64,000 nucleotides of DNA from Streptomyces durmitorensis. GTDB taxonomy: Bacteria > Actinomycetota > Actinomycetes > Streptomycetales > Streptomycetaceae. Position 1 is the first letter of the stretch; each line of letters begins with the position of its first letter. The notes under the pieces are model-generated. The model was given only the letters and a program-made list of their open reading frames with translations. It was not told the origin of the DNA and made no database searches. Positions 55,108 through 64,000 of this stretch are shown in pieces. The position numbers were made by a program, and so were the translations under genes. The DNA is taken from NCBI RefSeq assembly GCF_023498005.1, contig NZ_CP097289.1:7564001-7628000 (forward strand), in the 5' to 3' direction.

Positions 55108-56265
55108 ATGTCGGCACCGAACAAGTCGTACGACCCTGTTGAGGTCGAGGCACTGAAACCTGAAGAGATCGAGCGCATGCGGGACGAGGCGCTCGCCGCC
55201 TTCGCCGCCGCCGGCGACCTCGAACAGCTCCAGGAGGCCAAGGTCGCGCACACCGGCGGCACCTCGCCGCTGGCCCTCGCCAACCGCGAGATCGGCGCGC
55301 TGCCCCCGCAGGCCAAGGCCGAGGCCGGCAAGCGCGTCGGCATGGCGCGCGGCGCCGTGAGCAAGGCGCTCGCCGCCCGGCAGAGCGAGCTCGAGGCCGA
55401 GCGCGACGCCCGGGTGCTCGTCGAGGAGGCAGTGGACGTCACGCTGCCGTACGACCGCGTCCCGGCCGGTGCCCGGCACCCGCTGACCACGTTCATGGAG
55501 CGCGTCGCGGACGTCTTCGTCGCCATGGGCTACGAGATCGCGGAGGGCCCCGAGGTCGAGGCGGAGTGGTTCAACTTCGACGCCCTGAACTTCACCCCGG
55601 ACCACCCGGCCCGGCAGATGCAGGACACGTTCTTCGTCCAGGGCCCCAAGGGCACCGAGGGTGGGGGCACCTCCCAGGCTTCCGGCTCTGGGGGAGAGTC
55701 CGGTGTCGTGCTGCGCACGCACACCTCTCCCGTGCAGGCCCGCGCGATGCTCGACCGCGAGCCGCCCGTCTACATCGTCTGTCCAGGGCGTGTGTACCGC
55801 ACGGACGAGCTGGACGCGACGCACACCCCGGTCTTCCACCAGATCGAGCTGCTCGCCGTGGACGAGGGCCTGACCATGGCCGACCTCAAGGGCACCCTGG
55901 ACCACATGGTCCAGTCGCTCTTCGGTGCGGACATGAAGACGCGCCTGCGTCCGAACTACTTCCCGTTCACCGAGCCGTCCGCCGAGATGGACATGGTCTG
56001 CTACGTCTGCCGTGGCGAGTCCGTGGGTAACCCCGACCGCCCCTGCCGCACCTGCGGCAGCGAGGGCTGGATCGAGCTCGGCGGCTGCGGCATGGTCAAC
56101 CCGAAGGTGCTCACCGCCTGCGGCGTCGACCCCCAGAAGTACAGCGGATTCGCCTTCGGGTTCGGCATCGAACGGATGCTGATGTTCCGCCACAACGTCG
56201 AAGACATGCGAGACATGGTCGAGGGTGACGTCCGGTTCACCCGGCCCTTCGGGATGGAGATCTGA
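55108..56265 (+). CDS. pheS: Phenylalanyl-tRNA synthetase alpha subunit with an extra loop
   Basis: The catalytic subunit of the heterotetrameric enzyme that charges tRNA-Phe. 385 residues with N-terminal coiled coil, motif 2 and 3 segments ([30 protein letters not shown]), and [19 protein letters not shown]. Between GPKGTEG and ESGVVLRT is a Gly/Ser-rich loop, residues about 185-196 ([12 protein letters not shown]), which I do not expect in the family; its DNA resembles a palindromic Streptomyces repeat. The GAAGAG ribosome site is close to ATG 55108. Overlaps pheT by one base. Confidence 0.95.
   Translation: MSAPNKSYDPVEVEALKPEEIERMRDEALAAFAAAGDLEQLQEAKVAHTGGTSPLALANREIGALPPQAKAEAGKRVGMARGAVSKALAARQSELEAERDARVLVEEAVDVTLPYDRVPAGARHPLTTFMERVADVFVAMGYEIAEGPEVEAEWFNFDALNFTPDHPARQMQDTFFVQGPKGTEGGGTSQASGSGGESGVVLRTHTSPVQARAMLDREPPVYIVCPGRVYRTDELDATHTPVFHQIELLAVDEGLTMADLKGTLDHMVQSLFGADMKTRLRPNYFPFTEPSAEMDMVCYVCRGESVGNPDRPCRTCGSEGWIELGGCGMVNPKVLTACGVDPQKYSGFAFGFGIERMLMFRHNVEDMRDMVEGDVRFTRPFGMEI
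55660..55697. repeat. Repeat-like insert inside pheS
   Basis: GTGGGGGCACCTCCCA, 12 bases, TGGGGGAG. The CTCCCA/TGGGGGAG ends can pair. It keeps the reading frame and codes for the extra Gly/Ser loop of PheS. Confidence 0.6.
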
Positions 56266-58775
56266 TGCGGGTCCCGCTTTCCTGGCTGCGGGAGTACGTC
56301 GATCTCCCCGCCACCGAGACCGGCCGTGACGTGCAGGCCAAGCTCATCGAGGTCGGCCTCGAGGTCGAGACCGTCGAGCAGGTCGGCGCCGGTCTCACCG
56401 GCCCCCTGGTCGTCGGCAAGGTCCTCACCATCGAGGAACTGACGGAGTTCAAGAAGCCCATCCGCTTCTGCACCGTCGACGTCGGCTCCGCCAACGGCAC
56501 GGGCGAGCCGCAGGAGATCGTCTGCGGCGCACGGAACTTCGCGGTCGGCGACAAGGTCGTCGTCGTGCTGCCCGGCGCCGTCCTGCCCGGCGACTTCAAG
56601 ATCGCCGCGCGCAAGACGTACGGCAAGGCCTCGCACGGCATGATCTGCTCCGGCGACGAGCTGGGCATGGGCGACGACGGAAGCGGCGGCATCATCGTCC
56701 TGCCGCCCGAGCACGAGGTCGGCACCGACGCCATCAAGCTGCTCGAGCTGGTCGACGAGGTCCTTGACATCGCCGTCACGCCCGACCGCGGGTACGCCCT
56801 GTCGATGCGCGGCGTCGCCCGCGAGGCCGCCATCGCGTACGGCCTGCCGCTGCGCGACCCGGCGCTCCTGGACGTGCCCGCGCCGAACGCCTCCGGCTAC
56901 CCGGTCAAGATCTCCGACCCGATGGGCTGCGACCGCTTCACCGCGCGCACGGTCACGGGTCTGCGGCCCGAGACCCGTTCGCCGATCTGGCTGCAGCGCC
57001 GCCTCCAGAAGGCGGGCATGCGCCCGATCTCGCTCGCCGTCGACATCACGAACTACGTGATGCTGGAGCTCGGCCAGCCGCTGCACGCCTACGACCGCTC
57101 CCGTATCGAGGGCACGATCGGTGTGCGCCGTGCCGAGCAGGGCGAGAAGTTCACGACGCTCGACGGCGCCAAGCGCGTCCTCGACGCCGAGGACCTGGTG
57201 ATCACGGACGACCGCGGCCCCATCGGCCTCGCGGGCGTCATGGGCGGCGCCAACACCGAGATCGCCGACCACGAAGAGGCGGCCGGCACCACGGACGTCG
57301 TCATCGAGGCCGCGCACTTCGACGCGATCTCCATCGCCCGCACGGCCCGTCGCCACAAGCTGCCCTCCGAGGCGGCCAAGCGCTTCGAGCGCGGCGTCGA
57401 CCCGCAGGCCGCGTCCGCCGCCGCGCAGCGCACGGTGGATCTCCTCGTCCTGCTCGCGGGAGGCACCGCCGAGTCCGGGGTCACCGAGGTCATCGCGCCC
57501 TCCGCGCCCCACACGATCAGCATGCCCGCCGATCACCCGGACAAGGTCGCCGGTGTGGAGTACGGCCGCGAGACCGTCGTCCGCCGCCTCCAGGAAGTCG
57601 GCTGCGACGTCTACGGCCAGGACGCCCTGACGGTCACCGTGCCGTCCTGGCGTCCCGACCTCGCCGAGCCGAACGACCTCGCCGAAGAGGTCATCCGGCT
57701 CGAGGGGTACGAGAACCTCCCCTCCACGCTGCCCAAGCCTCCCGCGGGCCGCGGGCTCACGGACCGGCAGCGGCTGCACCGCCGCATCGGCCGCGCCCTC
57801 GCCGGGAGCGGATTCGTCGAGGCACCGAACTACCCCTTCATCGGTGAGCAGGTCTTCGACCAGCTGGGCCTGGAGCCCGGCGACCCCAAGCGCCGGGTCG
57901 TGAAGCTGGTCAACCCGCTCTCCGACGAGGAGCCCGCTCTTCGTACGACGCTGCTTCCCGGCCTGCTCGGCGCGCTGCGCCGCAACGAAGGCCGCGGCAG
58001 CCACGACCTGGCGCTCTTCGAGACGGGTCTGGTCTTCAAGCCGCGTGAAGAGGCGCGCATCGCGGTGCGGCTGCCCGTCGACCGCCGTCCCACGGACGAG
58101 GAGATCGCCTCCCTGACCGAGGCGCTCCCCGTCCAGCCCCGGCACGCCGCCGTCGTCCTCGCGGGCGCCCGCGAGCAGGCCGGCTGGTGGGGCAAGGGCC
58201 GTCCGTCCGAGTGGGCCGACGCGATCCAGGCCGCGCGCACCCTGGCCGCCGAGTCCGGCACCGAACTGCTCGTGCGCCAGGGCCAGTACGGCCCGTGGCA
58301 CCCGGGCCGGTGCGCCGAGCTCGCCGTGGTGATCGACGGCGCGGAGCAGGTCATCGGGTACGCGGGCGAGCTGCACCCGCGCGTCGTCAAGGCGCTCGGT
58401 CTGCCCGCGCGCACCTGCGCGATGGAGCTCGACCTGGACGCCCTGGAGGACGCCAGCGCCGGTGTCCCGCAGGGGCCGAAGATCTCCACCTTCCCGGTGG
58501 CCACGCAGGACGTCGCGCTCGTCGTCGACGGGGACGTCCCCGCCGCCGATGTCGAGAAGGTCCTTCGCGAGGGCGCGGGTGAACTCCTGGAGTCCATCCG
58601 GCTCTTCGACGTCTTCACCGGCGAGCAGATCGGCGCGGGCAAGAAGTCCCTGGCGTACGCGCTGCGCTTCCGCGCGGCCGACCGCACGCTGACCGTCGAC
58701 GAGGCCTCCGCGGCCCGTGACGCGGCCGTCGCCCTGGCGGCCGAGCGGACCGGCGCGGTGCTGCGCGGAGCGTAG
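56265..58775 (+). CDS. pheT: Phenylalanyl-tRNA synthetase beta subunit
   Basis: The 836-residue beta subunit, with the tRNA-binding EMAP-like domain near the N-terminus ([20 protein letters not shown]), the B3/B4 editing domain ([20 protein letters not shown]), the catalytic-like core, and the C-terminal anticodon-binding ferredoxin domain ([20 protein letters not shown]). The ATG at 56265 overlaps the pheS stop (TGATG). Full-length for the family. A strong hairpin follows. Confidence 0.97.
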   Translation: MRVPLSWLREYVDLPATETGRDVQAKLIEVGLEVETVEQVGAGLTGPLVVGKVLTIEELTEFKKPIRFCTVDVGSANGTGEPQEIVCGARNFAVGDKVVVVLPGAVLPGDFKIAARKTYGKASHGMICSGDELGMGDDGSGGIIVLPPEHEVGTDAIKLLELVDEVLDIAVTPDRGYALSMRGVAREAAIAYGLPLRDPALLDVPAPNASGYPVKISDPMGCDRFTARTVTGLRPETRSPIWLQRRLQKAGMRPISLAVDITNYVMLELGQPLHAYDRSRIEGTIGVRRAEQGEKFTTLDGAKRVLDAEDLVITDDRGPIGLAGVMGGANTEIADHEEAAGTTDVVIEAAHFDAISIARTARRHKLPSEAAKRFERGVDPQAASAAAQRTVDLLVLLAGGTAESGVTEVIAPSAPHTISMPADHPDKVAGVEYGRETVVRRLQEVGCDVYGQDALTVTVPSWRPDLAEPNDLAEEVIRLEGYENLPSTLPKPPAGRGLTDRQRLHRRIGRALAGSGFVEAPNYPFIGEQVFDQLGLEPGDPKRRVVKLVNPLSDEEPALRTTLLPGLLGALRRNEGRGSHDLALFETGLVFKPREEARIAVRLPVDRRPTDEEIASLTEALPVQPRHAAVVLAGAREQAGWWGKGRPSEWADAIQAARTLAAESGTELLVRQGQYGPWHPGRCAELAVVIDGAEQVIGYAGELHPRVVKALGLPARTCAMELDLDALEDASAGVPQGPKISTFPVATQDVALVVDGDVPAADVEKVLREGAGELLESIRLFDVFTGEQIGAGKKSLAYALRFRAADRTLTVDEASAARDAAVALAAERTGAVLRGA

Positions 58776-58816
58776 TCACCGCCAGTAGTCGCTGCCAGGC
58801 GCACAAGAGGCGCATA

Positions 58817-58850
58817 GAAGGGCGTATCCGGACCTCCGGGTACGCCCTTC
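58817..58850 (+). terminator. Terminator of pheST
   Basis: Sixteen-bp stem, 58817-58832 and 58835-58850 (GAAGGGCGTA paired with TACGCCCTTC, then CCGGA with TCCGG, one T-G pair), followed by a smaller CACTC/GAGTG hairpin. Confidence 0.88.
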
Positions 58851-58988
58851 ACTCGTTTGAGTGACTAGTAAGCCCTCTCTGGCCCGATCGGCCCAGGCGG
58901 TAGACAGAATCAGTCCGGCCGCAGGGGCCGTGATCTGTACGGACCGCGCGGCCTGCTCGCTGAACAGGGCCTTAGGGGGGCCGTCGGC

Positions 58989-60134
58989 ATGATCCGTATC
59001 AGGGCTGGAGCTCCCCGCCGGGAGCTCCTCCGGGCGAGGGGCCGGACGAAGCTCCGGACCAGGCTCCGGGCAAGGGCCGGGGCGAAGGCGTTCCGTGTGG
59101 ATCCGCCGCGGATCCGGCGCGTCCTCTCGCTCGGCCTTCCCGCGGCGTGGGGCGCGGCAGCCGTCACGTACAAACTCGTCTGCCCGCTCGCCCAGCAGAA
59201 CGGCCTTGAAGCGCGGATCGTCACCAGCGCGGTCTTCTTCGCCGTCGGCACGGGTCTGATATTGCATGTGCACGGCACGCTGCTGCGGGAGCTGCGCCAG
59301 CTCCGCGAAGTCGCGGGCGTCGCACAGAACGCACTGCTCCGCCCGCTGCCGCCGCGCGTCGAGGGCCTCACGGTCGCGGCCGGGCGGCTCTCCGCGTCAC
59401 GCGGCGCCTCCGTCGGCGGTGATCTGTACGAGGTGGCGGCCACCGACCACGGCGTCCGCGTCGTCATGGGCGATGTGCGCGGGCACGGCCTGGCCGCCAT
59501 CAGCACGGCCGCCGCCGTGCTCGGCAGCTTCCGCGAGGCCGCGTACGAAGAGCCGGAACTGCCGCATGTGCTCCGGAAGTTGGAGCGCGCCCTGGGACGT
59601 CATCTGCGGGAGCGTTCGCGCGCCGAGCATCCGGCGAGCGGCGGCGTGCCTGCCGACAGTCCGCCGGCCGAGGAGTTCGTCACCGTACTCCTGATGGAGA
59701 TCGGCCCGGACGGCGAGATGACCGCGCTCAACTGCGGCCACCCCTGGCCGCACCGCCTGAGCGGGCACGCCGAACCGGTCGCCGGCGGGGAACCGCTGCC
59801 GCCGCTCGGCCCCTTCCCGCTCCCCGCGGAACTGTCCGTGCTGCACTGCGGATCACTCCTTCCGGGGGAGGCGCTCGTGCTGCACACGGACGGCATGGAG
59901 GACGCGCGGGACGCGGCCGGACGGTTCTTCCCGCTCCGGGCGGCGCTCACCGAAGCGGTGCGGGTCCCGCCCGTCGCGCCCCAGACAGTGATCCGCGCGG
60001 TGTACGCCCAACTCCTGCGCCACACCGGGCGGTTGCCCACCGACGACGCGGCGCTGCTCGTCCTGCGCAACGACCGCCGGAGGGTGCCCCAGCAGCAGGG
60101 GGAGACGGTGCGCCGGGAAAGCACCATGACGTGA
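58989..60134 (+). CDS. Membrane PP2C/SpoIIE-type serine phosphatase
   Basis: A 381-residue phosphatase. A basic N-terminus (RGRTKLRTRLRARAGAKAFR) precedes two hydrophobic segments (VLSLGLPAAWGAAAVTYKLV, IVTSAVFFAVGTGLILHV). The PP2C-like domain has GGDLYEVAATDHGVRVVMGD (metal-binding Gly-Gly-Asp and Asp), GHGLAAISTAA and LVLHTDGMEDARD. Such proteins usually dephosphorylate anti-anti-sigma factors; no cognate kinase or STAS protein is in the window, so the target is unknown. Confidence 0.88.
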   Translation: MIRIRAGAPRRELLRARGRTKLRTRLRARAGAKAFRVDPPRIRRVLSLGLPAAWGAAAVTYKLVCPLAQQNGLEARIVTSAVFFAVGTGLILHVHGTLLRELRQLREVAGVAQNALLRPLPPRVEGLTVAAGRLSASRGASVGGDLYEVAATDHGVRVVMGDVRGHGLAAISTAAAVLGSFREAAYEEPELPHVLRKLERALGRHLRERSRAEHPASGGVPADSPPAEEFVTVLLMEIGPDGEMTALNCGHPWPHRLSGHAEPVAGGEPLPPLGPFPLPAELSVLHCGSLLPGEALVLHTDGMEDARDAAGRFFPLRAALTEAVRVPPVAPQTVIRAVYAQLLRHTGRLPTDDAALLVLRNDRRRVPQQQGETVRRESTMT

Positions 60135-60403
60135 CGCACCGTCAACCTCCACCGGCCATGCGCCGCCCGTTCCCGCCTTGGAGTTGTCGGGCAGACAGCG
60201 GGGCGGGCGGCGCCGGTGAGGGCCGCCGCACTTTTCGAGGGGGAGCCGGCGGCCCGGCCGGCCTCCTTTGTGAGGAATCTCAGTCAATCGGGACAGGAGT
60301 GGCCACGGCAGAGCGCACACCCCCCGGATTCGGGCGTTCCGTTCACACCCCGTGTGAAGTCACCTCTACTACGCTGGCGACACCGAGTCACCGGAGGGCC
60401 TCC

Positions 60404-61753
60404 ATGCAGCCCAATACCCTGCTCGACGCGATCCTCGACGAGGCGGGAATCTCCCACGCGGGCCTGGCTGCCCACGTGAATCAGGCAGGGAAGAGGCGCG
60501 GCCTCGCCCTGCGCTACGAACACACCGCCGTCTCCCGGTGGTTGAAGGGCCAGCGCCCGCGGGGCCAGGTGCCCGACCTGATCTGCGAGGTCCTCGCGGG
60601 GCGGCTCCAGCGCACCGTGACCCTGGACGACATCGGCCTCGGAGTGCCGGGCCTGCCGGTCGCGGGAGCGGGTTCCGCGGCCTCGACGCTGTCCGGCTTC
60701 GTGGAGAGGGCCACCGCGCTCTGGCGCTCCGACGAACAGCAGCGCCCGCACCTTCTCGGCGCCCCCGCGGTCACGGGGACGCCCGCGGTGATGCCGGTCT
60801 GGGAGTGGGAGAACCCGCCCGAGGACGTGGACGTCTCGCGCGGCGGCAGGCACCAGGTCAGCACGGCCGACATCGACATGATGCGCGCGGCCCGCGCCCA
60901 CTACGAGCAGATGTACCGCAAGACCGGCGGCATCGCGACCCGCACCCGCATCGTCGGCTTCCTCAACGCCGAGGCCGCGCCCCTGCTGCGCGGCAGCTAC
61001 ACGGACGAGACGGGGCGTCAACTGCACAGATCCACCGGCGGGTTGGTGGCCATCGCGGGCATCTGCGCCTACGACTCGGACGCGCACGGCCTGGCCCAGC
61101 GCTATTTCCACCAGGCTCTTCGCCTGGCAAAGGCCAGCGGCGACCGGGGACTTGGCGCCTACGTCATCGCGCTCCTGGTCAATCAGTCCCTGTTCATGCG
61201 CGAGTACCGCCAGGCGGTGGCCTTCGCGGAGGCCGCGCTGCGCGCCGCGGGGCGCGATCTCACCCCGGCCCTCGCCTCCGATCTCTACGCCATGCAGGCC
61301 AAGTCGTACGCGCACCTGGGCGACGGCAGCAGCGCGCTGTCCTGCATCCGGCGTGCGGAGGCCGCAGCGGACCGCATCCGGCGTGGGCGTGAGCCGGACG
61401 AGACCGGCTATGTCCAGCCCGGACTCGTCAACGTGCAAGTGGCGGAGGCGCTGCTCAGCCTCGGCGACCTCACGGGAGCGTACGAGCATGCGGCGGCGGC
61501 GGTGGACACGCCGGCACACGACCGGGGCCGGGTGCATCGGCTCGCCATGCTCAGCCAGATCGAACTGCGCCAGGGAAACACCGACGAGGCCGTGGCCACG
61601 GCGGTGGAAATGGCAGAACAGGCACGGGGGATGGAGTCCCAACGGCTGCGCGACCGGCTGCGGGCCGTGCGGGAACATCTGGTGCGCAGCGACTGCGCGG
61701 GCACGGCCGAGGCGGCCGAACTCATCGCCGGGGCGCTGCGCGTGCCCCTGTGA
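60404..61753 (+). CDS. NsdA-like TPR transcriptional regulator
   Basis: A 449-residue protein of the Streptomyces NsdA-like family, several members of which hold back sporulation and antibiotic production. The N-terminal 70 residues look like a lambda-repressor-type DNA- or protein-binding head (LLDAILDEAGISHAGLAAHV, HTAVSRWLKGQRPRGQVP). The rest is helical with tetratricopeptide-like units (HGLAQRYFHQALRLAKASGD, RQAVAFAEAALRAAGRDL, AMQAKSYAHLGDGSSALSCI). ATG 60404 follows GGAGGG. The 269 bp upstream hold no gene. I can name the family but not the target. Confidence 0.85.
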   Translation: MQPNTLLDAILDEAGISHAGLAAHVNQAGKRRGLALRYEHTAVSRWLKGQRPRGQVPDLICEVLAGRLQRTVTLDDIGLGVPGLPVAGAGSAASTLSGFVERATALWRSDEQQRPHLLGAPAVTGTPAVMPVWEWENPPEDVDVSRGGRHQVSTADIDMMRAARAHYEQMYRKTGGIATRTRIVGFLNAEAAPLLRGSYTDETGRQLHRSTGGLVAIAGICAYDSDAHGLAQRYFHQALRLAKASGDRGLGAYVIALLVNQSLFMREYRQAVAFAEAALRAAGRDLTPALASDLYAMQAKSYAHLGDGSSALSCIRRAEAAADRIRRGREPDETGYVQPGLVNVQVAEALLSLGDLTGAYEHAAAAVDTPAHDRGRVHRLAMLSQIELRQGNTDEAVATAVEMAEQARGMESQRLRDRLRAVREHLVRSDCAGTAEAAELIAGALRVPL

Positions 61754-61877
61754 TGCGCACCGCGCGTACGCCTGCGACGACTCACGGCGAGCGCTGAACT
61801 CCGGCGTCTTCCACACGCTGCTCTGAACACCCTCCTGCTGCGATATTGCCATCTACTCGGCGGAAGGTGGCAGAACC

Positions 61878-62420
61878 GTGCAGTGGACGAAACAAAGCGA
61901 ACAAACTGTGTATGGAAACCGATGGTTCACGGTCAATCTGGCAGATGTCGAATTGCCCGACGGCCGGCACCTGGACCACTTCCTGATACGGCTGCGGCCC
62001 GTCGCCGTGGCCACCGTCGTCAATGAGGCCAACGAGGTGCTGCTGCTGTGGCGGCACCGATTCATCACCGACAGCTGGGGCTGGGAACTGGCGGCGGGTG
62101 TCGTCGAGGACGGTGAGGACCTCGCGTACGCGGCCGCAAGGGAAATGGAGGAAGAGACCGGCTGGCGGCCGGGCCCGTTACGACACCTGATGAGTGTCGA
62201 GCCGTCCAATGGGCTCACCGACGCCAAGCACCACATCTACTGGTCGGATGAGTGCACCTACATCGGTCATCCCGAGGACGACTTCGAGTCCGACCGCCGT
62301 GAATGGGTCCCTCTCAAACTCGTCCCTGACATGGTGGCCCGCGGTGAAGTACCGGCCGCCAACATGGCGGCCGCGCTACTCCTCCTGCACCACCTGCGTC
62401 TGGGCCAGGACGCGCACTAA
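61878..62420 (+). CDS. NUDIX hydrolase with a TTA codon
   Basis: A 180-residue NUDIX enzyme; the box GVVEDGEDLAYAAAREMEEE plus TGW fits GX5EX7REUXEEXGU. It likely hydrolyses a nucleoside-diphosphate-linked compound such as ADP-ribose. GTG 61878 has GGAAGG upstream. Codon 101 (62178-62180) is TTA, so it depends on bldA. The start of the gene is less GC-rich than its neighbours, a sign of recent arrival. Its stop overlaps the opposite small gene by 3 bp. Confidence 0.9.
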   Translation: MQWTKQSEQTVYGNRWFTVNLADVELPDGRHLDHFLIRLRPVAVATVVNEANEVLLLWRHRFITDSWGWELAAGVVEDGEDLAYAAAREMEEETGWRPGPLRHLMSVEPSNGLTDAKHHIYWSDECTYIGHPEDDFESDRREWVPLKLVPDMVARGEVPAANMAAALLLLHHLRLGQDAH

Positions 62421-62674
62421 CGGCCGATGGCCTGCCAGACTGCCACGGCGAGCGCACCAACCGCCGTCAGGGCGAGAAGGGCGGGCAGCGGCCAACGTGT
62501 GTGCTCCAGTGCCGTGATCCTCACAGTCAGTTCATCCTGGTTCTTGACGCTCTGTTCGTCATGTTGGGTGAGCAACGCCAGCTGTCCGTCGACGCGGGCG
62601 AGGCCCACGTCCAAGCTGCGGCGTAACTCGGCGAGTTCCTCGGGGACCACGCGAAGTTCGGGGTCGGCGGTCAC
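62417..62674 (-). CDS. Small coiled-coil membrane protein with a TTA codon
   Basis: An 85-residue protein: a polar helical N-terminal part (VVPEELAELRRSLDVGLARV, EQSVKNQDELTVRITALEH) likely to form a coiled coil, and one C-terminal membrane helix (LPALLALTAVGALAVAVWQA). GTG 62674 follows AAAGGA. Codon 17 (62624-62626) is TTA. The shape recalls phage holins and small actinobacterial membrane proteins. Convergent with the NUDIX gene, both TTA-dependent. Function unknown. Confidence 0.75.
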   Translation of the reverse strand: MTADPELRVVPEELAELRRSLDVGLARVDGQLALLTQHDEQSVKNQDELTVRITALEHTRWPLPALLALTAVGALAVAVWQAIGR

Positions 62675-62801
62675 AAGTCCGTTCCTTTCTGTAGCTGTCA
62701 ACCCCCCTGATGCGCACGGAAAGTAAACTCGCCCGGCGGCCGGGGCGGGAGAGTGTGCGAAGGGCATATGCGAGCCCAGGGCGCACACGGTGTGTGAACG
62801 C

Positions 62802-62837
62802 CGCGGGCCCGGCACTCGATGGAGTGCCGGGCCCGCG
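62802..62837 (-). terminator. Terminator of the 3-hydroxybutyryl-CoA dehydrogenase gene
   Basis: Perfect 16-bp stem CGCGGGCCCGGCACTC (62802-62817) and GAGTGCCGGGCCCGCG (62822-62837), GATG loop, 34 bp past the minus-strand stop. Confidence 0.92.
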
Positions 62838-62871
62838 TGCGGTGCGAAGTTCAGATGCCAGTGTGAGCCGG

Positions 62872-63744
62872 TCAGGCGTACGGGTAGAAGCCCGAGCCGG
62901 ACTTGCGGCCGAGCCTCCCTGCGTCCACCATCCGCTGGAGCAGCGGGGGAGCGGCGTACAGCGGCTCCTTGTACTCGGCGTACATGCTGTCCGCCACCGA
63001 GGCGACGGTGTCGAGGCCGATCAGGTCGGCGAGCTTGAGCGGGCCCATCGGGTGGGCGCAGCCGAGCTCCATGCCGTTGTCGATGTCCTCGCGGCTCGCG
63101 ATGCCCGACTCGAACATCCGGATCGCGGAGAGCAGGTACGGGATGAGCAGTGCGTTGACCACGAAGCCCGAGCGGTCCTGGGCGCGGATCGCGTGCTTGC
63201 CGAGCACCTTCTCGACCATCGACTGCGCGCGGCTGATGGTCCCCTCGGACGTCGTCAGCGCGGGGATCAGCTCGACGAGCTGCTGCACCGGGGCCGGGTT
63301 GAAGAAGTGGATGCCGATGACCGCGTCGGGGCGGGAGGTGGCGACGGCCAGCTTCACCAGCGGGATGGACGAGGTGTTGGAGGCGAGGATCGCGTCTTGC
63401 CGGGTCACCACCTGGTCGAGCACCTGGAAGATCTCGGTCTTGACCGCCTCGTTCTCGACGACCGCCTCGATCACGAGGTCGCGGTCGGAGAACTCCCCGA
63501 GGTCGGTCGTGAAGCTCAGACGGGCGAGCGTCTCGTCGCGCTCCTCCTCCGAGATCTTGCCGCGTTCGGCGGCCTTGGAGAGGGAGTTGTAGAGCCGGGT
63601 ACGGCCGATCTCCAGGGCCTCGCCGGTGGTCTCCGCGACCTTCACATCGAGTCCGGAGCGGGCGCAGACCTCCGCGATCCCGGCGCCCATCTGGCCACAG
63701 CCCACTACTCCGACGCGTGCGATGTCGGGCATAGAGTCGGTCAC
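62872..63744 (-). CDS. 3-hydroxybutyryl-CoA dehydrogenase
   Basis: A 290-residue NAD(P)-dependent dehydrogenase (HBDH/FadB-type) acting on 3-hydroxyacyl-CoA in butyrate or fatty-acid metabolism. Rossmann motif GVVGCGQMGAGIAEVCARSG, catalytic His in GIHFFNPAPVQQLVE, and the C-terminal domain with RSGFVVNALLIPYLLSAIRM. I start at GTG 63744 (VTDSMPDIARVGVV), where AAAGG is well spaced; ATG 63732 is possible. Single gene with its own terminator. Confidence 0.92.
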   Translation of the reverse strand: MTDSMPDIARVGVVGCGQMGAGIAEVCARSGLDVKVAETTGEALEIGRTRLYNSLSKAAERGKISEEERDETLARLSFTTDLGEFSDRDLVIEAVVENEAVKTEIFQVLDQVVTRQDAILASNTSSIPLVKLAVATSRPDAVIGIHFFNPAPVQQLVELIPALTTSEGTISRAQSMVEKVLGKHAIRAQDRSGFVVNALLIPYLLSAIRMFESGIASREDIDNGMELGCAHPMGPLKLADLIGLDTVASVADSMYAEYKEPLYAAPPLLQRMVDAGRLGRKSGSGFYPYA

Positions 63745-63911
63745 CTCGTGCCTTTCGCTGATCAACGGGAGGGCAGCCCTCCGTACGGTTGCGGTGTCTG
63801 CCCCAGCGGTGAACGTTACTCCGGAACCTCCGGTGCATGACGTGCCGGGTCGGGCATGCTGTCCCCTACAAGCAGCGGTTCCGGCGGATATACAGGCCAG
63901 GGGGCGAGCGG

Positions 63912-64000
63912 ATGAGGCGTATGTCACGCCGAGGTTTCACGATTGCGGCAGCCGCGATGGTGGCGGGGCTCACAGCCGCGGGGGACGCGGCGGCCGTGCC
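63912..64000 (+). CDS. Secreted protein, N-terminal end only (partial)
   Basis: The first 29 codons of a gene running off the window. ATG 63912 with GGGCGAGCGG upstream. The start SRRGFTIAAAAMVAGLTAAG is a signal peptide with a twin-arginine-like RRGFT, so export may go through the Tat system encoded at 8.6-9.9 kb. Nothing of the mature protein is visible. Confidence 0.7.
   Translation, partial: MRRMSRRGFTIAAAAMVAGLTAAGDAAAV

Overview
The window is a stretch of Streptomyces chromosome. The evidence is very high GC with strong third-position bias, GTG/TTG starts, overlapping stop/start operons, a Pup-proteasome locus, a five-gene conservon ending in a cytochrome P450, and rare TTA codons. From memory, gene order closely follows the S. 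coelicolor region from the proteasome genes (about SCO1643) to pheST (about SCO1594). The sequence enters inside prcA and leaves inside a secreted-protein gene.

Layout. 1-7.9 kb: proteasome and pupylation block (prcA end, LacI regulator with sugar-type MFS exporter inserted, pafA, two FKBP prolyl isomerases, pafB, pafC). 7.9-13.7 kb: two small genes, tatA-tatC, a diacylglycerol-kinase-family enzyme, a large Ski2-like helicase. 13.7-15.4 kb: SsuD-like flavin monooxygenase on the minus strand, preceded by a 25-residue cysteine-ending leader peptide. 15.4-20 kb: conservon rarA-E (cvn9 type). 20-23.7 kb: minus-strand pseudouridine synthase, GNAT, siderophore-interacting protein with an iron box, 5'-3' exonuclease. 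23.9-27.7 kb: glycine-betaine/proline-type ABC importer whose permease is fused to two tandem substrate-binding domains, behind a sigma-B-like promoter. 27.9-34.7 kb: accessory genes, including a Phe-centred pentapeptide-repeat membrane protein with a TTA codon, and a divergent TDT transporter/LysR pair.

34.9-44.3 kb is the most interesting region: an ethanolamine utilisation block. It holds a gamma-glutamyl hydrolase, an APC permease, a GntR repressor, glnA4, an aldehyde dehydrogenase and an SDR, followed by two tandem secreted HAD-type phosphatases. The repressor-glnA4 and permease promoter regions share a strictly spaced 22-bp motif, CAATGG-N9-ATACCTT, which I propose as the operator. The phosphatases could release ethanolamine or choline outside the cell.

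44.4-50.8 kb: DUF2510 protein, PLP amino-acid deaminase/aldolase-like enzyme, proline-rich membrane protein translationally coupled to a mycosin-like protease, SseB, DUF1844. 50.8-58.8 kb: infC-rpmI-rplT (IF3 with an ATC start, an upstream attenuator-like terminator and an internal hairpin), SpoU methyltransferase, TTA-containing sensor kinase, pheS-pheT. PheS carries an extra Gly/Ser-rich loop encoded by a repeat-like DNA insert. 58.9-64 kb: PP2C phosphatase, NsdA-like TPR regulator, TTA-containing NUDIX hydrolase and small membrane protein, 3-hydroxybutyryl-CoA dehydrogenase, start of a secreted protein.

Genes between 1 and 27 kb and between 50 and 59 kb are mostly core functions. Accessory character is strongest at 27.9-34.7, 41.7-50 and 61.8-62.7 kb. 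Most transcription units end in strong GC-rich hairpins, listed individually. Only two gaps exceed 300 bases (14873-15407 and 50844-51244); both are described.
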